Assembly: GCA_022360735.1 (NCBI GenBank)
Contig: JAKSCF010000554.1
Span: forward strand, 1-6,877
Length of the DNA stretch: 6,877 nucleotides
From: Clostridia bacterium
Lineage (GTDB): Bacteria; Bacillota_A; Clostridia; Peptostreptococcales; JAAYPU01
Reading direction: 5' to 3'
The notes beneath the pieces are model-generated. The model was not told the DNA's origin. It was given only the letters and a program-made list of their open reading frames with translations, and did no database searches. Positions within the stretch are counted from its first letter, which is position 1. Each line of letters starts with the position of its first letter. Positions 1 through 6,877 of this stretch are shown here, piece by piece. Made by a program: the position numbers and the translations under genes.

Positions 1-14
1 CAGAACAGTTTTAA

Positions 15-176
15 CTATTTTTTAGGCTCAAAGGTTACACAAATTGTTTCTTCGCTTGAATTAGACAAAGAGCCATATTGGTTGTCTACCTTAATTTGCT
101 TTGCAGTACAGTAATTATTACTGTAATATTTGCAGTTTTCAACTGAACATTGAATAGAATTGTTTGTTTTATGCAT
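15..176 (-). CDS. DUF1540-type small cysteine-rich protein (53 aa)
   Basis: A 53-residue protein with four cysteines (C10, C15, C23, C46; spacing C-x4-C-x7-C-x22-C) and the pattern 'CSVENCKYYSNNYCTA...TICVTFEPK'. This matches the DUF1540 family of tiny clostridial and bacillary proteins, whose paired cysteines suggest a bound metal ion. The exact function of the family is unknown to me. There is no signal peptide or membrane segment. The frame is open 11 codons further upstream (to 209), but I chose the ATG at 176 because a near-perfect GGGAGGTG lies 5 nt before it, and the cysteine domain begins soon after. It is transcribed away from whiA, so it is not part of the operons to its right. The family assignment is fairly secure; metal binding is inferred from cysteine spacing only. 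Confidence 0.8.
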   Translation of the reverse strand: MHKTNNSIQCSVENCKYYSNNYCTAKQIKVDNQYGSLSNSSEETICVTFEPKK

Positions 177-181
177 TTTTT

Positions 182-189
182 CACCTCCC
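182..189 (-). promoter_or_regulatory. Strong Shine-Dalgarno fixing the start of the DUF1540 gene
   Basis: On the minus strand this reads GGGAGGTG, closely complementary to the 16S rRNA 3' end, and it sits 5 nt before the ATG at 176. It lies inside the longer open frame that begins at 209, which argues that translation begins at 176 and that the upstream in-frame codons are leader sequence. Confidence 0.8.
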
Positions 190-236
190 AAAAAATTTTT
201 AAACATCAATGATTAGTTTGTTATAAATGAAAAACA

Positions 237-242
237 ATTATA
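237..242 (-). promoter_or_regulatory. Candidate -10 box for the DUF1540 gene in the divergent intergenic region
   Basis: The minus strand carries an exact TATAAT here, which would start transcription near 230 and leave a leader of about 50 nt before the ATG at 176. No good -35 box exists at 16-18 bp spacing. A TTTACA (254-259, minus strand) is near consensus but only 11 bp away, so the promoter is tentative. On the plus strand the same 177-280 interval offers only a weak whiA promoter: TTGTTA at 218-223, with TATACA at 239-244 and a short 15-bp spacer. The sequence is so AT-rich that chance matches are expected. Confidence 0.3.
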
Positions 243-280
243 CAGAATTAATGTGTAAATAGATAAAAGGGTGTGAAGCT

Positions 281-1234
281 GTGTCATTTTCGGCAATAAC
301 TAAAAATGAGTTGTCACGTATTATTCCGGAAGATAAGTGTTGTCACTTAGCTGAAATCTCTGGATTTATGAGAATGTGCGGGACGATTCAACTTTCAGGA
401 AAAAGAAAAATGAGTATCAAGCTGGTTACAGAAAATCCTGCAGCTGCAAGGAAGATCATTAAGCTTTTAAAGCAGGTTTTTAATGTACACACAACGCTGA
501 CCATCACCCAAAATAAAATGCTTAAAAAAAATCACTATTATGAATTAGTCATATCCAATGACATGAGAGCAGAAGAAATATTGACTCAAACAGGAATTCT
601 GGTTAATATAGATGGGTGGCAGGACATTGATTATTCTGTACCTAAATCATTAATTAAAAAAAGATGCTGTAAGCGAGCTTATTTAAGAGGTGCCTTTTTA
701 GGATCAGGATCAGTCACTGACCCTGGGAAAGCATATCATCTTGAAATTGTTACCAATCATGTCCGGCTAGGTGAAGATATAAAAGATTTATTAAGACAAT
801 TTGATCTCAATGCGAAAACGGTAACGAGAAAGAAAAACTTAGTGGTTTACTTAAAAGAAGGAGAACAAATTGTAGATTTTTTAAACATAATCGGTGCTTA
901 TCGAATGCTTTTAGATTTAGAAAACATTCGAATAGTAAAAGAAATGAGAAACAAAGTAAATCGATTGGTGAATTGTGAAACAGCCAATTTAAATAAGATT
1001 GTTGATACCGCGGTAAGGCAATTAAGTAATATAGAATACATTGAAGAAACGCAAGGTTTGAAAATACTACCTGAAAAATTGCGACAAGTAGCTGAGCTTA
1101 GAATGGAAAATAAAGAAGCCAGCCTACAAGAATTAGGACAATTATTGACGCCGCCTGTGGGAAAATCAGGTGTTAATCACCGTATGAGGAAAATCGAAGC
1201 GATTGCAGATAAGATAAGACAAGGTGAAATTTAA
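281..1234 (+). CDS. whiA: WhiA-family DNA-binding protein (317 aa)
   Basis: WhiA is a DNA-binding protein that controls sporulation septation in Streptomyces. In Firmicutes it is linked to cell division and chromosome segregation. The length (317 aa) is normal. The N-terminal part (about 1-230) is the degenerate LAGLIDADG homing-endonuclease-like fold. It begins with the family signature around 'DKCCHLAEISGFMRM' (18-32), and its second half has 'CCKRAYLRGAFLGSGSVTDP' (129-148), where the catalytic acidic residues of true nucleases are absent. The segment 'NCETANLNKIVDTAVRQL' (231-248) leads to the C-terminal helix-turn-helix, with 'ASLQELGQLL' and 'PPVGKSGVNHRMRKIE' (280-306). The start is GTG at 281, preceded by AAAGGG about 9 nt away; this gives the family's usual 'MSFS' beginning. 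It is followed after 24 bp by dnaE, with no terminator between. The rapZ and yvcK genes that often precede whiA in Firmicutes are not on its left here; a divergent DUF1540 gene is. Confidence 0.96.
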   Translation: MSFSAITKNELSRIIPEDKCCHLAEISGFMRMCGTIQLSGKRKMSIKLVTENPAAARKIIKLLKQVFNVHTTLTITQNKMLKKNHYYELVISNDMRAEEILTQTGILVNIDGWQDIDYSVPKSLIKKRCCKRAYLRGAFLGSGSVTDPGKAYHLEIVTNHVRLGEDIKDLLRQFDLNAKTVTRKKNLVVYLKEGEQIVDFLNIIGAYRMLLDLENIRIVKEMRNKVNRLVNCETANLNKIVDTAVRQLSNIEYIEETQGLKILPEKLRQVAELRMENKEASLQELGQLLTPPVGKSGVNHRMRKIEAIADKIRQGEI

Positions 1235-1258
1235 GAATAATCAAAGTGGGGAAAAAAT

Positions 1259-4200
1259 ATGAGTTTTGTTCATTTGCATACACATACAGAATACAGCCTG
1301 CTGGATGGTGCAGCCAGAATAAGCGATATTGTTCAAAGAGCAAAAGAACTGGACATGCCTGCATTGGCTATAACCGATCATGGGACCATGTTTGGGGTTA
1401 TTGATTTCTACAAAGCTGCAAAAGAAGCCGGAATCAAGCCTGTTATAGGATGTGAGGTATACACTGCTGCACGTACACTATATGATAAAGACCCTGAAAA
1501 AGATAAAAATCAGGGGCATTTGATTCTTCTTGCAAAAAATAATCAAGGTTATAAGAACTTGCTCAAAATAGTTTCTATAGGATTTACGGAAGGGTTCTAC
1601 TATAAGCCTCGTATTGATAATTCAATATTAGAAAAATACAGTGAAGGGCTTATTGCACTCAGTGGATGTTTAGCAGGAAGTATCCAAAGAAAATTGCTAT
1701 ATGATGACTACGAAGGCGCCAAAAAAGATGCTGTAAAGCTTCATTCTATTTTTGGGAAAGACCATTTTTACCTGGAAATTCAAGATCAAGGTCTTGAGGA
1801 AGAGGTGAAAATCAATCCATTGTTAAAACAATTGAGTAAAGAAACGAGCATACCATTAGTGGCAACCAATGATGTTCACTATGTCCATCAAAAAGATGCA
1901 GAAATACACGATATATTACTCTGTATTCAAACAGGTAAAACCCTTGAGGATAGTGACCGCCTAAAATTTCCTAATGACCAATTCTATTTAAAATCCTATG
2001 AAGAGATGAAAATGAAATTCTCGGATATACCTGAGGCAATAGAAAATACTCTGAAAATTGCTGAAAGGTGCGATGTATCGTTTCGATTTGACGAGATACA
2101 CCTGCCAAACTATATTGCCCCTGAAGGTACTTGTAATACACAATATTTAAGAGAATTATGCAACCAAGGTTTGAAAGAGCGATACAGTGAAATTACGCCC
2201 GATATCCAACAGCGCTTGGAATATGAATTAGATACCATTGAAAAGATGGGATATGTAGAATATTTTTTAATTGTATGGGACTTCATATACTTTTCAAAAG
2301 AGAACAATATCATGGTAGGGCCCGGTAGGGGCTCGGCGGCAGGAAGCGTCGTCGCGTATACCTTGAAGATAACGGATATAGACCCCATCAAGTATAACTT
2401 GATCTTTGAAAGGTTTTTAAATCCTGAGAGAATTACGATGCCCGATATCGATATTGATTTTTGCTATGAGCGGCGCGGAGAAGTGATCAATTATGTTATA
2501 GAAAAATACGGTAAGGATAGAGTTGCTCAAATCATAACATTTGGAACCATGAAAGCAAGGGCTGCAATAAGAGACGTTGGCAGAGCATTAAATATGTCTT
2601 ATGGGGATGTAGATGTTATAGCAAAAAAAATTCCATTGGATTTGGGGATGACCATAGATAAGGCACTTGAAGTCAGTGGAGAATTAAGATTAGATTATGA
2701 AAGAGATGAACGCGTACGATACTTAATTGATGCAGCCAAAGCATTGGAAGGATTTGCAAGACACTCATCTACTCATGCTGCAGGTGTGGTGATATCAAAA
2801 GAAGCAGTAGATGAATATGTGCCATTATACCTTCAAGATAAAGGCATATCAACGCAATTCACTATGGGAACGTTAGAGGAATTGGGCTTATTAAAGATGG
2901 ATTTTTTGGGCCTTAGAAACTTAACGGTTATTAGAGATGCCTTAGAGTTGATTAAAAAGAATCACAATATCAACTTGAATTTTTCCAATATGGAGTATGA
3001 TGATCCAAAAATATATGAGCTGATCAGCAGTGGGAATACATTAGGTGTTTTTCAGTTAGAAAGCCAAGGCATGCAGCAATTCATGAAGGATTTGAAACCG
3101 GATAATTTTGAAGACATTATTGCGGGTATTTCATTGTATAGACCGGGACCTATGGATTCGATTCCAAGATATATTCAGAACAAAAAGAACCCTGACAGCA
3201 TACAGTACATTCACAGTAGTTTAGAGTCCATATTGGATGTGACTTATGGATGCATGGTTTATCAGGAACAAGTTATGCAAATTGTTAGAGATTTGGCAGG
3301 ATATTCTTATGGAAGAAGTGACTTGGTAAGACGTGCTATGGGTAAAAAGAAAATGAGTGTGATGGAAGAAGAAAGACGTTATTTTATTCACGGCAAGAGG
3401 GATGATGACGGTCATATAGAGTTAAAAGGATGTGTGAGAAACGGAATTCCGGAGCATATTGCCAACCATATCTATGATGAGATGATAGACTTTGCTAAAT
3501 ACGCTTTTAATAAATCTCATGCTGCAGCCTATGCGGTGTTAGCTTATGAAACAGCCTATTTAAAAGTATATTATCCGGTTGAATTCATGGCGGCACTTCT
3601 GACCAGTGTTATGGGAGATGCGTCTAAAATTGCATTATACATCAGAAACTGTAAGGAAATGAATATCTCTATTCAGCCCCCCCATGTCAACTCCAGTGAA
3701 TTAAAGTTTACAGTCAAAGATGGTAAAATACATTTTGGCCTTTTAGCCGTTAAAAATGTAGGACAAAATATCATTGAGGCTATTATAAAGGCAAGAAAAG
3801 AGAAAGGTGATATTACAAGTATCTTTGACTTTTTTGATAAAGTAGATATTCATGAAATGAATAAAAAAGCAGTTGAGAGCTTAATCAAAGCAGGAGCGCT
3901 GGATGGACTGGGAGCCAACCGAGCTCAAATGTTTGGAATATATGAAAAACTTTTGGAAGGGGCACAAAATACTGCACGCAAAAATATTCAAGGACAGATA
4001 TCCCTATTTCAAACTATGAATGAAGGTTTTCAAGATACCATTAGGAGAGAAATGCTGCCTGAGATAGAAGAATTTCCAAATAAAATATTATTGGCTATGG
4101 AAAAAGAAATGTTAAGTCTGTATGTTAGTGGTCATCCTCTTTCAGAATATGAAGAAAAAATCATGAAAATTTCGTCTACAACAACAGAAGCATTAATGCA

Positions 4201-4744
4201 TGACGAAAATGTTGCAGACAACCAACGGGTTATTATCGCAGGGATTATAGCGTCCAAAAAAAATATGGTAACTAAGAATAATCGTATGATGGCATTTTTA
4301 ACCATAGAAGACCTATATGGCAGTATAGAAGTAATCGTATTTCCTAACATTTTTGAAGAAAGCATATCCATTTTACAAGAAGACCAAATTGTGGCCGTTA
4401 GTGGTAAAATAAATGTGAAAGAAGAAGAAATGCCTAAAATTATTGCAGAAAAAATGGTGCCAATAAATGAAGGTGAAGATTTAAACACCAAGCAAACATT
4501 GCCCGCTTCACGATTGAATCAAAGGTTATTTTTAAAGATCCCTAAAAATATAAATGAAAAATATATGCTTGAAAAGATAGATGAGTGTATGCATTCTTTC
4601 CGTGGAAAAACGCCTGTTATCATATATATCGAGAATTCAAAACAAAAAATTGTGGCCGATGAGAATAATTGGGTGGATACTAACCAAAAACTATTAACAG
4701 AATTGAAGACGCTTTTAGGGGAACAATGTGTCATATTAAAATAA
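1259..4744 (+). CDS. dnaE: DNA polymerase III alpha subunit, DnaE type (1161 aa)
   Basis: C-family replicative DNA polymerase. It is complete and of typical length. Domains in order: (1) PHP domain (about 4-210) with what looks like a full metal-ligand set: H7, H9, D16, D40/H41, E66, H87, C137, D205 and H207. (2) Palm and catalytic core with 'GPGRGSAAGS' (354-363), the acidic motif PDIDIDF (395-401), 'HSSTHAAGV' (502-510) and the further catalytic-type aspartate D548 in KMDFLGL. (3) Fingers region with RPGPMDS (628-634), 'GCMVYQEQVM' (664-673) and NKSHAAAY (751-758). (4) Tandem helix-hairpin-helix region near 860-895. (5) A beta-clamp-binding motif QISLF (913-917). (6) OB fold (about 990-1065). 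(7) A C-terminal alpha/beta domain. There is no inserted DEDD exonuclease, so it is DnaE and not PolC. In low-GC Gram-positives DnaE usually works beside PolC, extending primers, especially on the lagging strand. The ribosome binding site is GTGGGG, 7 nt before ATG. It is probably co-transcribed with whiA. Confidence 0.98.
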   Translation: MSFVHLHTHTEYSLLDGAARISDIVQRAKELDMPALAITDHGTMFGVIDFYKAAKEAGIKPVIGCEVYTAARTLYDKDPEKDKNQGHLILLAKNNQGYKNLLKIVSIGFTEGFYYKPRIDNSILEKYSEGLIALSGCLAGSIQRKLLYDDYEGAKKDAVKLHSIFGKDHFYLEIQDQGLEEEVKINPLLKQLSKETSIPLVATNDVHYVHQKDAEIHDILLCIQTGKTLEDSDRLKFPNDQFYLKSYEEMKMKFSDIPEAIENTLKIAERCDVSFRFDEIHLPNYIAPEGTCNTQYLRELCNQGLKERYSEITPDIQQRLEYELDTIEKMGYVEYFLIVWDFIYFSKENNIMVGPGRGSAAGSVVAYTLKITDIDPIKYNLIFERFLNPERITMPDIDIDFCYERRGEVINYVIEKYGKDRVAQIITFGTMKARAAIRDVGRALNMSYGDVDVIAKKIPLDLGMTIDKALEVSGELRLDYERDERVRYLIDAAKALEGFARHSSTHAAGVVISKEAVDEYVPLYLQDKGISTQFTMGTLEELGLLKMDFLGLRNLTVIRDALELIKKNHNINLNFSNMEYDDPKIYELISSGNTLGVFQLESQGMQQFMKDLKPDNFEDIIAGISLYRPGPMDSIPRYIQNKKNPDSIQYIHSSLESILDVTYGCMVYQEQVMQIVRDLAGYSYGRSDLVRRAMGKKKMSVMEEERRYFIHGKRDDDGHIELKGCVRNGIPEHIANHIYDEMIDFAKYAFNKSHAAAYAVLAYETAYLKVYYPVEFMAALLTSVMGDASKIALYIRNCKEMNISIQPPHVNSSELKFTVKDGKIHFGLLAVKNVGQNIIEAIIKARKEKGDITSIFDFFDKVDIHEMNKKAVESLIKAGALDGLGANRAQMFGIYEKLLEGAQNTARKNIQGQISLFQTMNEGFQDTIRREMLPEIEEFPNKILLAMEKEMLSLYVSGHPLSEYEEKIMKISSTTTEALMHDENVADNQRVIIAGIIASKKNMVTKNNRMMAFLTIEDLYGSIEVIVFPNIFEESISILQEDQIVAVSGKINVKEEEMPKIIAEKMVPINEGEDLNTKQTLPASRLNQRLFLKIPKNINEKYMLEKIDECMHSFRGKTPVIIYIENSKQKIVADENNWVDTNQKLLTELKTLLGEQCVILK
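3989..4009 (+). other. Sliding-clamp-binding motif of DnaE
   Basis: Residues 911-917 of DnaE read QGQISLF. QISLF (913-917) fits the bacterial beta-clamp-binding pentapeptide consensus QxxLF and sits between the helix-hairpin-helix region and the OB fold, where the internal clamp motif of E. coli DnaE also lies. This supports the protein acting as a processive, clamp-tethered polymerase. Confidence 0.75.
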
Positions 4745-4785
4745 TTTTTTAAAGATTAACATAAATTTTAAAAGATTAACATAAT
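4741..4785. repeat. 20-bp tandem duplication overlapping the dnaE stop codon
   Basis: Two adjacent 20-bp units (4741-4760 and 4761-4780) match at 18 of 20 positions, followed by the first five bases of a third unit. The core AAAGATTAACATAA is identical in both (4751-4764 and 4771-4784). The first unit contains the TAA stop of dnaE (4742-4744). It does not form a GC-rich hairpin, so it is not a canonical terminator. It may be a simple replication-slippage duplication or paired binding sites; the sequence does not decide. Confidence 0.85.
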
Positions 4786-4790
4786 ATGTG

Positions 4791-4819
4791 TTGCAATTTT
4801 AGTATATTTGTTTTTTAAT
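4791..4819 (+). promoter_or_regulatory. Candidate sigma-A promoter for the small gene-pfkA-pyk unit
   Basis: TTGCAA (4791-4796, 4 of 6 matches to the -35 consensus) is followed after exactly 17 bp by TTTAAT (4814-4819, 5 of 6 to the -10 consensus). Transcription would begin near 4826, giving a leader of about 65-70 nt to the ATG at 4894. An alternative is TTGATA at 4828-4833 (5 of 6) with TTTTAT at 4851-4856 (17-bp spacer) or TATTAT at 4854-4859 (20-bp spacer). Placement in the only sizeable gap of the plus-strand gene run makes a promoter here likely, though which hexamers are used is uncertain. Confidence 0.45.
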
Positions 4820-4861
4820 AGTCTATATTGATATTCTGTTGCTTTTGCAATTTTATTATAT
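4791..4861. repeat. Spaced 17-bp direct repeat in the leader of the small gene
   Basis: The sequence TTGCAATTTTAGTATAT at 4791-4807 recurs at 4845-4861 with one mismatch (16 of 17 identical), with starts 54 bp apart. The right copy is part of a small inverted repeat, TTGC-TTTT-GCAA (4839-4850). Both copies lie upstream of the ribosome binding site at 4881-4887. They could be regulator sites or a diverged duplication. AT-richness raises the chance of coincidence, but the shared TTGCAA makes chance less likely. Confidence 0.6.
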
Positions 4862-4893
4862 AGGAAAATTATATCTTCTCGGGGAGGATTGGT

Positions 4894-5082
4894 ATGTGGG
4901 CTATTGTATTTATGGGACATAGCAGAGTTGAATCAGATAAAATAAAAAGCGTTTTGGAAACTGAAGGGCTGTTGGTTAAAGTAAGACAGATAGGAAAAGA
5001 AGACGACCCGGTATATGAAATATTAGTGCCTCAAGAAGAAGTAGAAGATGCACATGAAGTTTTAAATGAAGCTGTTTATTAG
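4894..5082 (+). CDS. Small DUF2007-like protein of unknown function (62 aa)
   Basis: A 62-residue soluble protein starting 'MWAIVFMGHSRVESDKIKSV' (1-20). The predicted pattern is strand (2-7), helix (11-24), strand (26-33), strand (39-45, 'VYEILVP') and helix (46-60, 'EEVEDAHEVLNEA'). This beta-alpha-beta-beta-alpha layout and the closing 'LVPxEExExAxExL' resemble DUF2007, a family of small putative signalling proteins. There are no cysteines, signal peptide or membrane segment, and no catalytic motif is visible. Translation is well supported: GGGGAGG (4881-4887) sits 6 nt before the ATG. Small proteins of this kind are, to my knowledge, found near pfkA in other Clostridia. The gene lies between dnaE and pfkA, with a hairpin directly after its stop, so it could be expressed above or separately from pfkA. 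Family assignment is by pattern only, and the function is unknown. Confidence 0.7.
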   Translation: MWAIVFMGHSRVESDKIKSVLETEGLLVKVRQIGKEDDPVYEILVPQEEVEDAHEVLNEAVY

Positions 5083-5087
5083 TTGTT

Positions 5088-5107
5088 AAGGAAGTTTATA
5101 CTTCCTT
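5088..5107 (+). terminator. Hairpin after the small gene; weak terminator or attenuator
   Basis: A perfect 8-bp stem, AAGGAAGT paired with ACTTCCTT, closes a TTAT loop. It begins 5 nt after the stop codon of the 62-aa gene and ends 33 nt before the AGGAG of pfkA. The downstream tract (TACTTTTAAAT) is only partly T-rich, so termination would be inefficient. Such a partial terminator or mRNA-end stabiliser could set the expression ratio between the small protein and the glycolytic genes. No convincing separate pfkA promoter is visible in the remaining 39 bp. Confidence 0.45.
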
Positions 5108-5116
5108 TACTTTTAA

Positions 5117-6115
<999 letters not shown>

Positions 6116-6149
6116 AACTTAAAAAAAATTGTATTGTGGAGGATAACTA

Positions 6150-6877
6150 ATGAAAAAAACAAAAGTAGTATGTACCTTAGGACCTGGGTGTCAAGACAAA
6201 GAAACGTTGGTTGGTATGATAAAATCAGGAATGAATGTTGCTAGATTAAACTTTTCACATGGCAGTCATCCTGAACATAAGCAAAGAATGGATATGATTA
6301 AAGAAATTAGAGAAGAGCTTAAACTGCCAATTGCTATCTTATTAGATACAAAAGGACCTGAAATAAGAACAAAACAATTTGATAAAGATGAAATTCACTT
6401 ACAAGAAGGTAATGAGTTTACCCTGACGGTGAGAGACATCATCGGTAACGATACCATTAGCAGTGTAACTTATGAGGGACTGGCTGATGATGTTAAGCCT
6501 ATGGATAAAATATTGATTGATGATGGACTTATAGAGCTTCAAGTTTTAGAGATTAATGAAACAGATATTTTATGTAAAGTTATGAATTCCGGAATCGTAA
6601 AAAATAATAAAGGCATCAATCTCCCAGGTGTAAAAATCAATTTACCGTCTATTACCCAGAAAGATAGGGATGACATTATTTTTGGAATAGAAAATGATAT
6701 TGATTATATTGCAGCTTCTTTTGTAAGGAAAATGTGTGATGTCATAGAAATTAAAAAGATATTAGAAGAATACAATGCCGAAGATATTGGCATTATTGCC
6801 AAAATCGAAAACCAAGAAGGTGTTGATAATGTGAATGATATTATCAATATCGCTGATGGCATTATGGTAGCAAGAGG
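6150..6877 (+). CDS. pyk: Pyruvate kinase, N-terminal part (cut by window end)
   Basis: Transfers phosphate from phosphoenolpyruvate to ADP, the last step of glycolysis. Only the first 242 codons lie in the window; the frame is open at the edge, so this is truncation by the window and not a pseudogene. The start ATG has GGAGGA (6138-6143) 6 nt upstream. Visible are TLGP (9-12), 'MNVARLNFSHG' (28-38, with R32, N34, S36 and H37), LLDTKGPEIRT (64-74), the B domain (about 75-165), 'LPGVKINLPSITQKD' (158-172), AASFVRK (188-194) and 'IIAKIENQEG' (215-224) with catalytic K218 and metal ligand E220. The next ligand region, IMVARG, is just reached at the edge. The Glu in KGPE (E71, equivalent to Glu117 of rabbit muscle enzyme) is the residue associated with K+-dependent pyruvate kinases, so K+ activation is predicted. 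Whether the extra C-terminal PEP-utiliser-type domain of some Firmicutes is present cannot be seen. Confidence 0.97.
   Translation, partial: MKKTKVVCTLGPGCQDKETLVGMIKSGMNVARLNFSHGSHPEHKQRMDMIKEIREELKLPIAILLDTKGPEIRTKQFDKDEIHLQEGNEFTLTVRDIIGNDTISSVTYEGLADDVKPMDKILIDDGLIELQVLEINETDILCKVMNSGIVKNNKGINLPGVKINLPSITQKDRDDIIFGIENDIDYIAASFVRKMCDVIEIKKILEEYNAEDIGIIAKIENQEGVDNVNDIINIADGIMVAR

Noticed and set aside
177..209. Longer start for the DUF1540 protein, adding 11 residues from an ATG at 209
   Set aside because: The strong GGGAGGTG lies inside this extension, directly before the ATG at 176, and no ribosome binding site of note precedes 209.
524..531. Eight-A runs (also near 2623-2630 and 4256-4263) as possible programmed frameshift sites
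   Set aside because: Such runs are expected in AT-rich lysine-coding sequence, the host frames continue normally through them, and there is no adjacent stimulatory hairpin or alternative product.
281..1234. Active homing endonuclease suggested by the LAGLIDADG-like fold of WhiA
   Set aside because: The whole protein matches WhiA, including the C-terminal helix-turn-helix; the family lacks the acidic catalytic residues and is not a mobile element.
4132..4491. 119-codon open frame on the minus strand inside dnaE
   Set aside because: It lies wholly within the well-conserved dnaE OB-fold region, has a low-complexity hydrophobic translation typical of antisense of AT-rich coding DNA, and lacks a supporting ribosome binding site context.
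4741..4785. dnaE rho-independent terminator
   Set aside because: The region is a direct repeat of A and T with no stable GC-containing stem followed by a T tract.
4894..5082. A metabolic enzyme name for the 62-aa protein
   Set aside because: The protein is far too short for an enzyme of that kind and shows no cofactor or catalytic motif; any such label on relatives would look like propagated misannotation.
6150..6877. Pyk lacking a stop codon as a broken gene
   Set aside because: The reading frame is intact to the last base and ends inside a conserved motif; the window edge explains the missing C-terminal part.

Overview
The window is an AT-rich stretch of a bacterial chromosome with strong GGAGG-type ribosome binding sites and the gene order whiA - dnaE - (small protein) - pfkA - pyk. 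This fits a low-GC Gram-positive bacterium of the Clostridia. The sequence alone does not allow a genus call.

Layout. Positions 15-176 (minus strand) carry a tiny four-cysteine DUF1540-type protein. It is divergent from everything else, and a roughly 100-bp intergenic region with promoter-like and ribosome-binding signals separates it from whiA. Positions 281-4744 are a tight plus-strand pair: whiA (sporulation/cell-division-associated DNA-binding protein, GTG start) and, 24 bp later, dnaE (DNA polymerase III alpha subunit, 1161 aa, with an intact PHP domain, catalytic aspartates, clamp-binding motif and OB fold). Positions 4745-4893 are the longest non-coding gap (149 bp). It is very AT-rich and holds a 20-bp tandem duplication, a second spaced 17-bp direct repeat and a plausible sigma-A promoter. 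Positions 4894-5082 encode a 62-aa protein resembling the small DUF2007 alpha/beta family. A short hairpin follows, then pfkA (5153-6115, ATP-type 6-phosphofructokinase) and pyk (6150 to the window edge, N-terminal 242 residues of pyruvate kinase).

How the genes work together. PfkA and Pyk catalyse the two classical control steps of glycolysis, are separated by 34 bp with no terminator, and are almost certainly co-transcribed. WhiA and DnaE belong to the division/replication side. The promoter-bearing gap after dnaE suggests that the glycolytic genes form their own transcription unit, possibly with read-through from whiA-dnaE.

Overall this is a conserved housekeeping region. I found no mobile element, CRISPR array, RNA gene, defence system or clearly new system. 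The least explained parts are the repeat-rich leader at 4741-4893, the 62-aa protein and the hairpin before pfkA.
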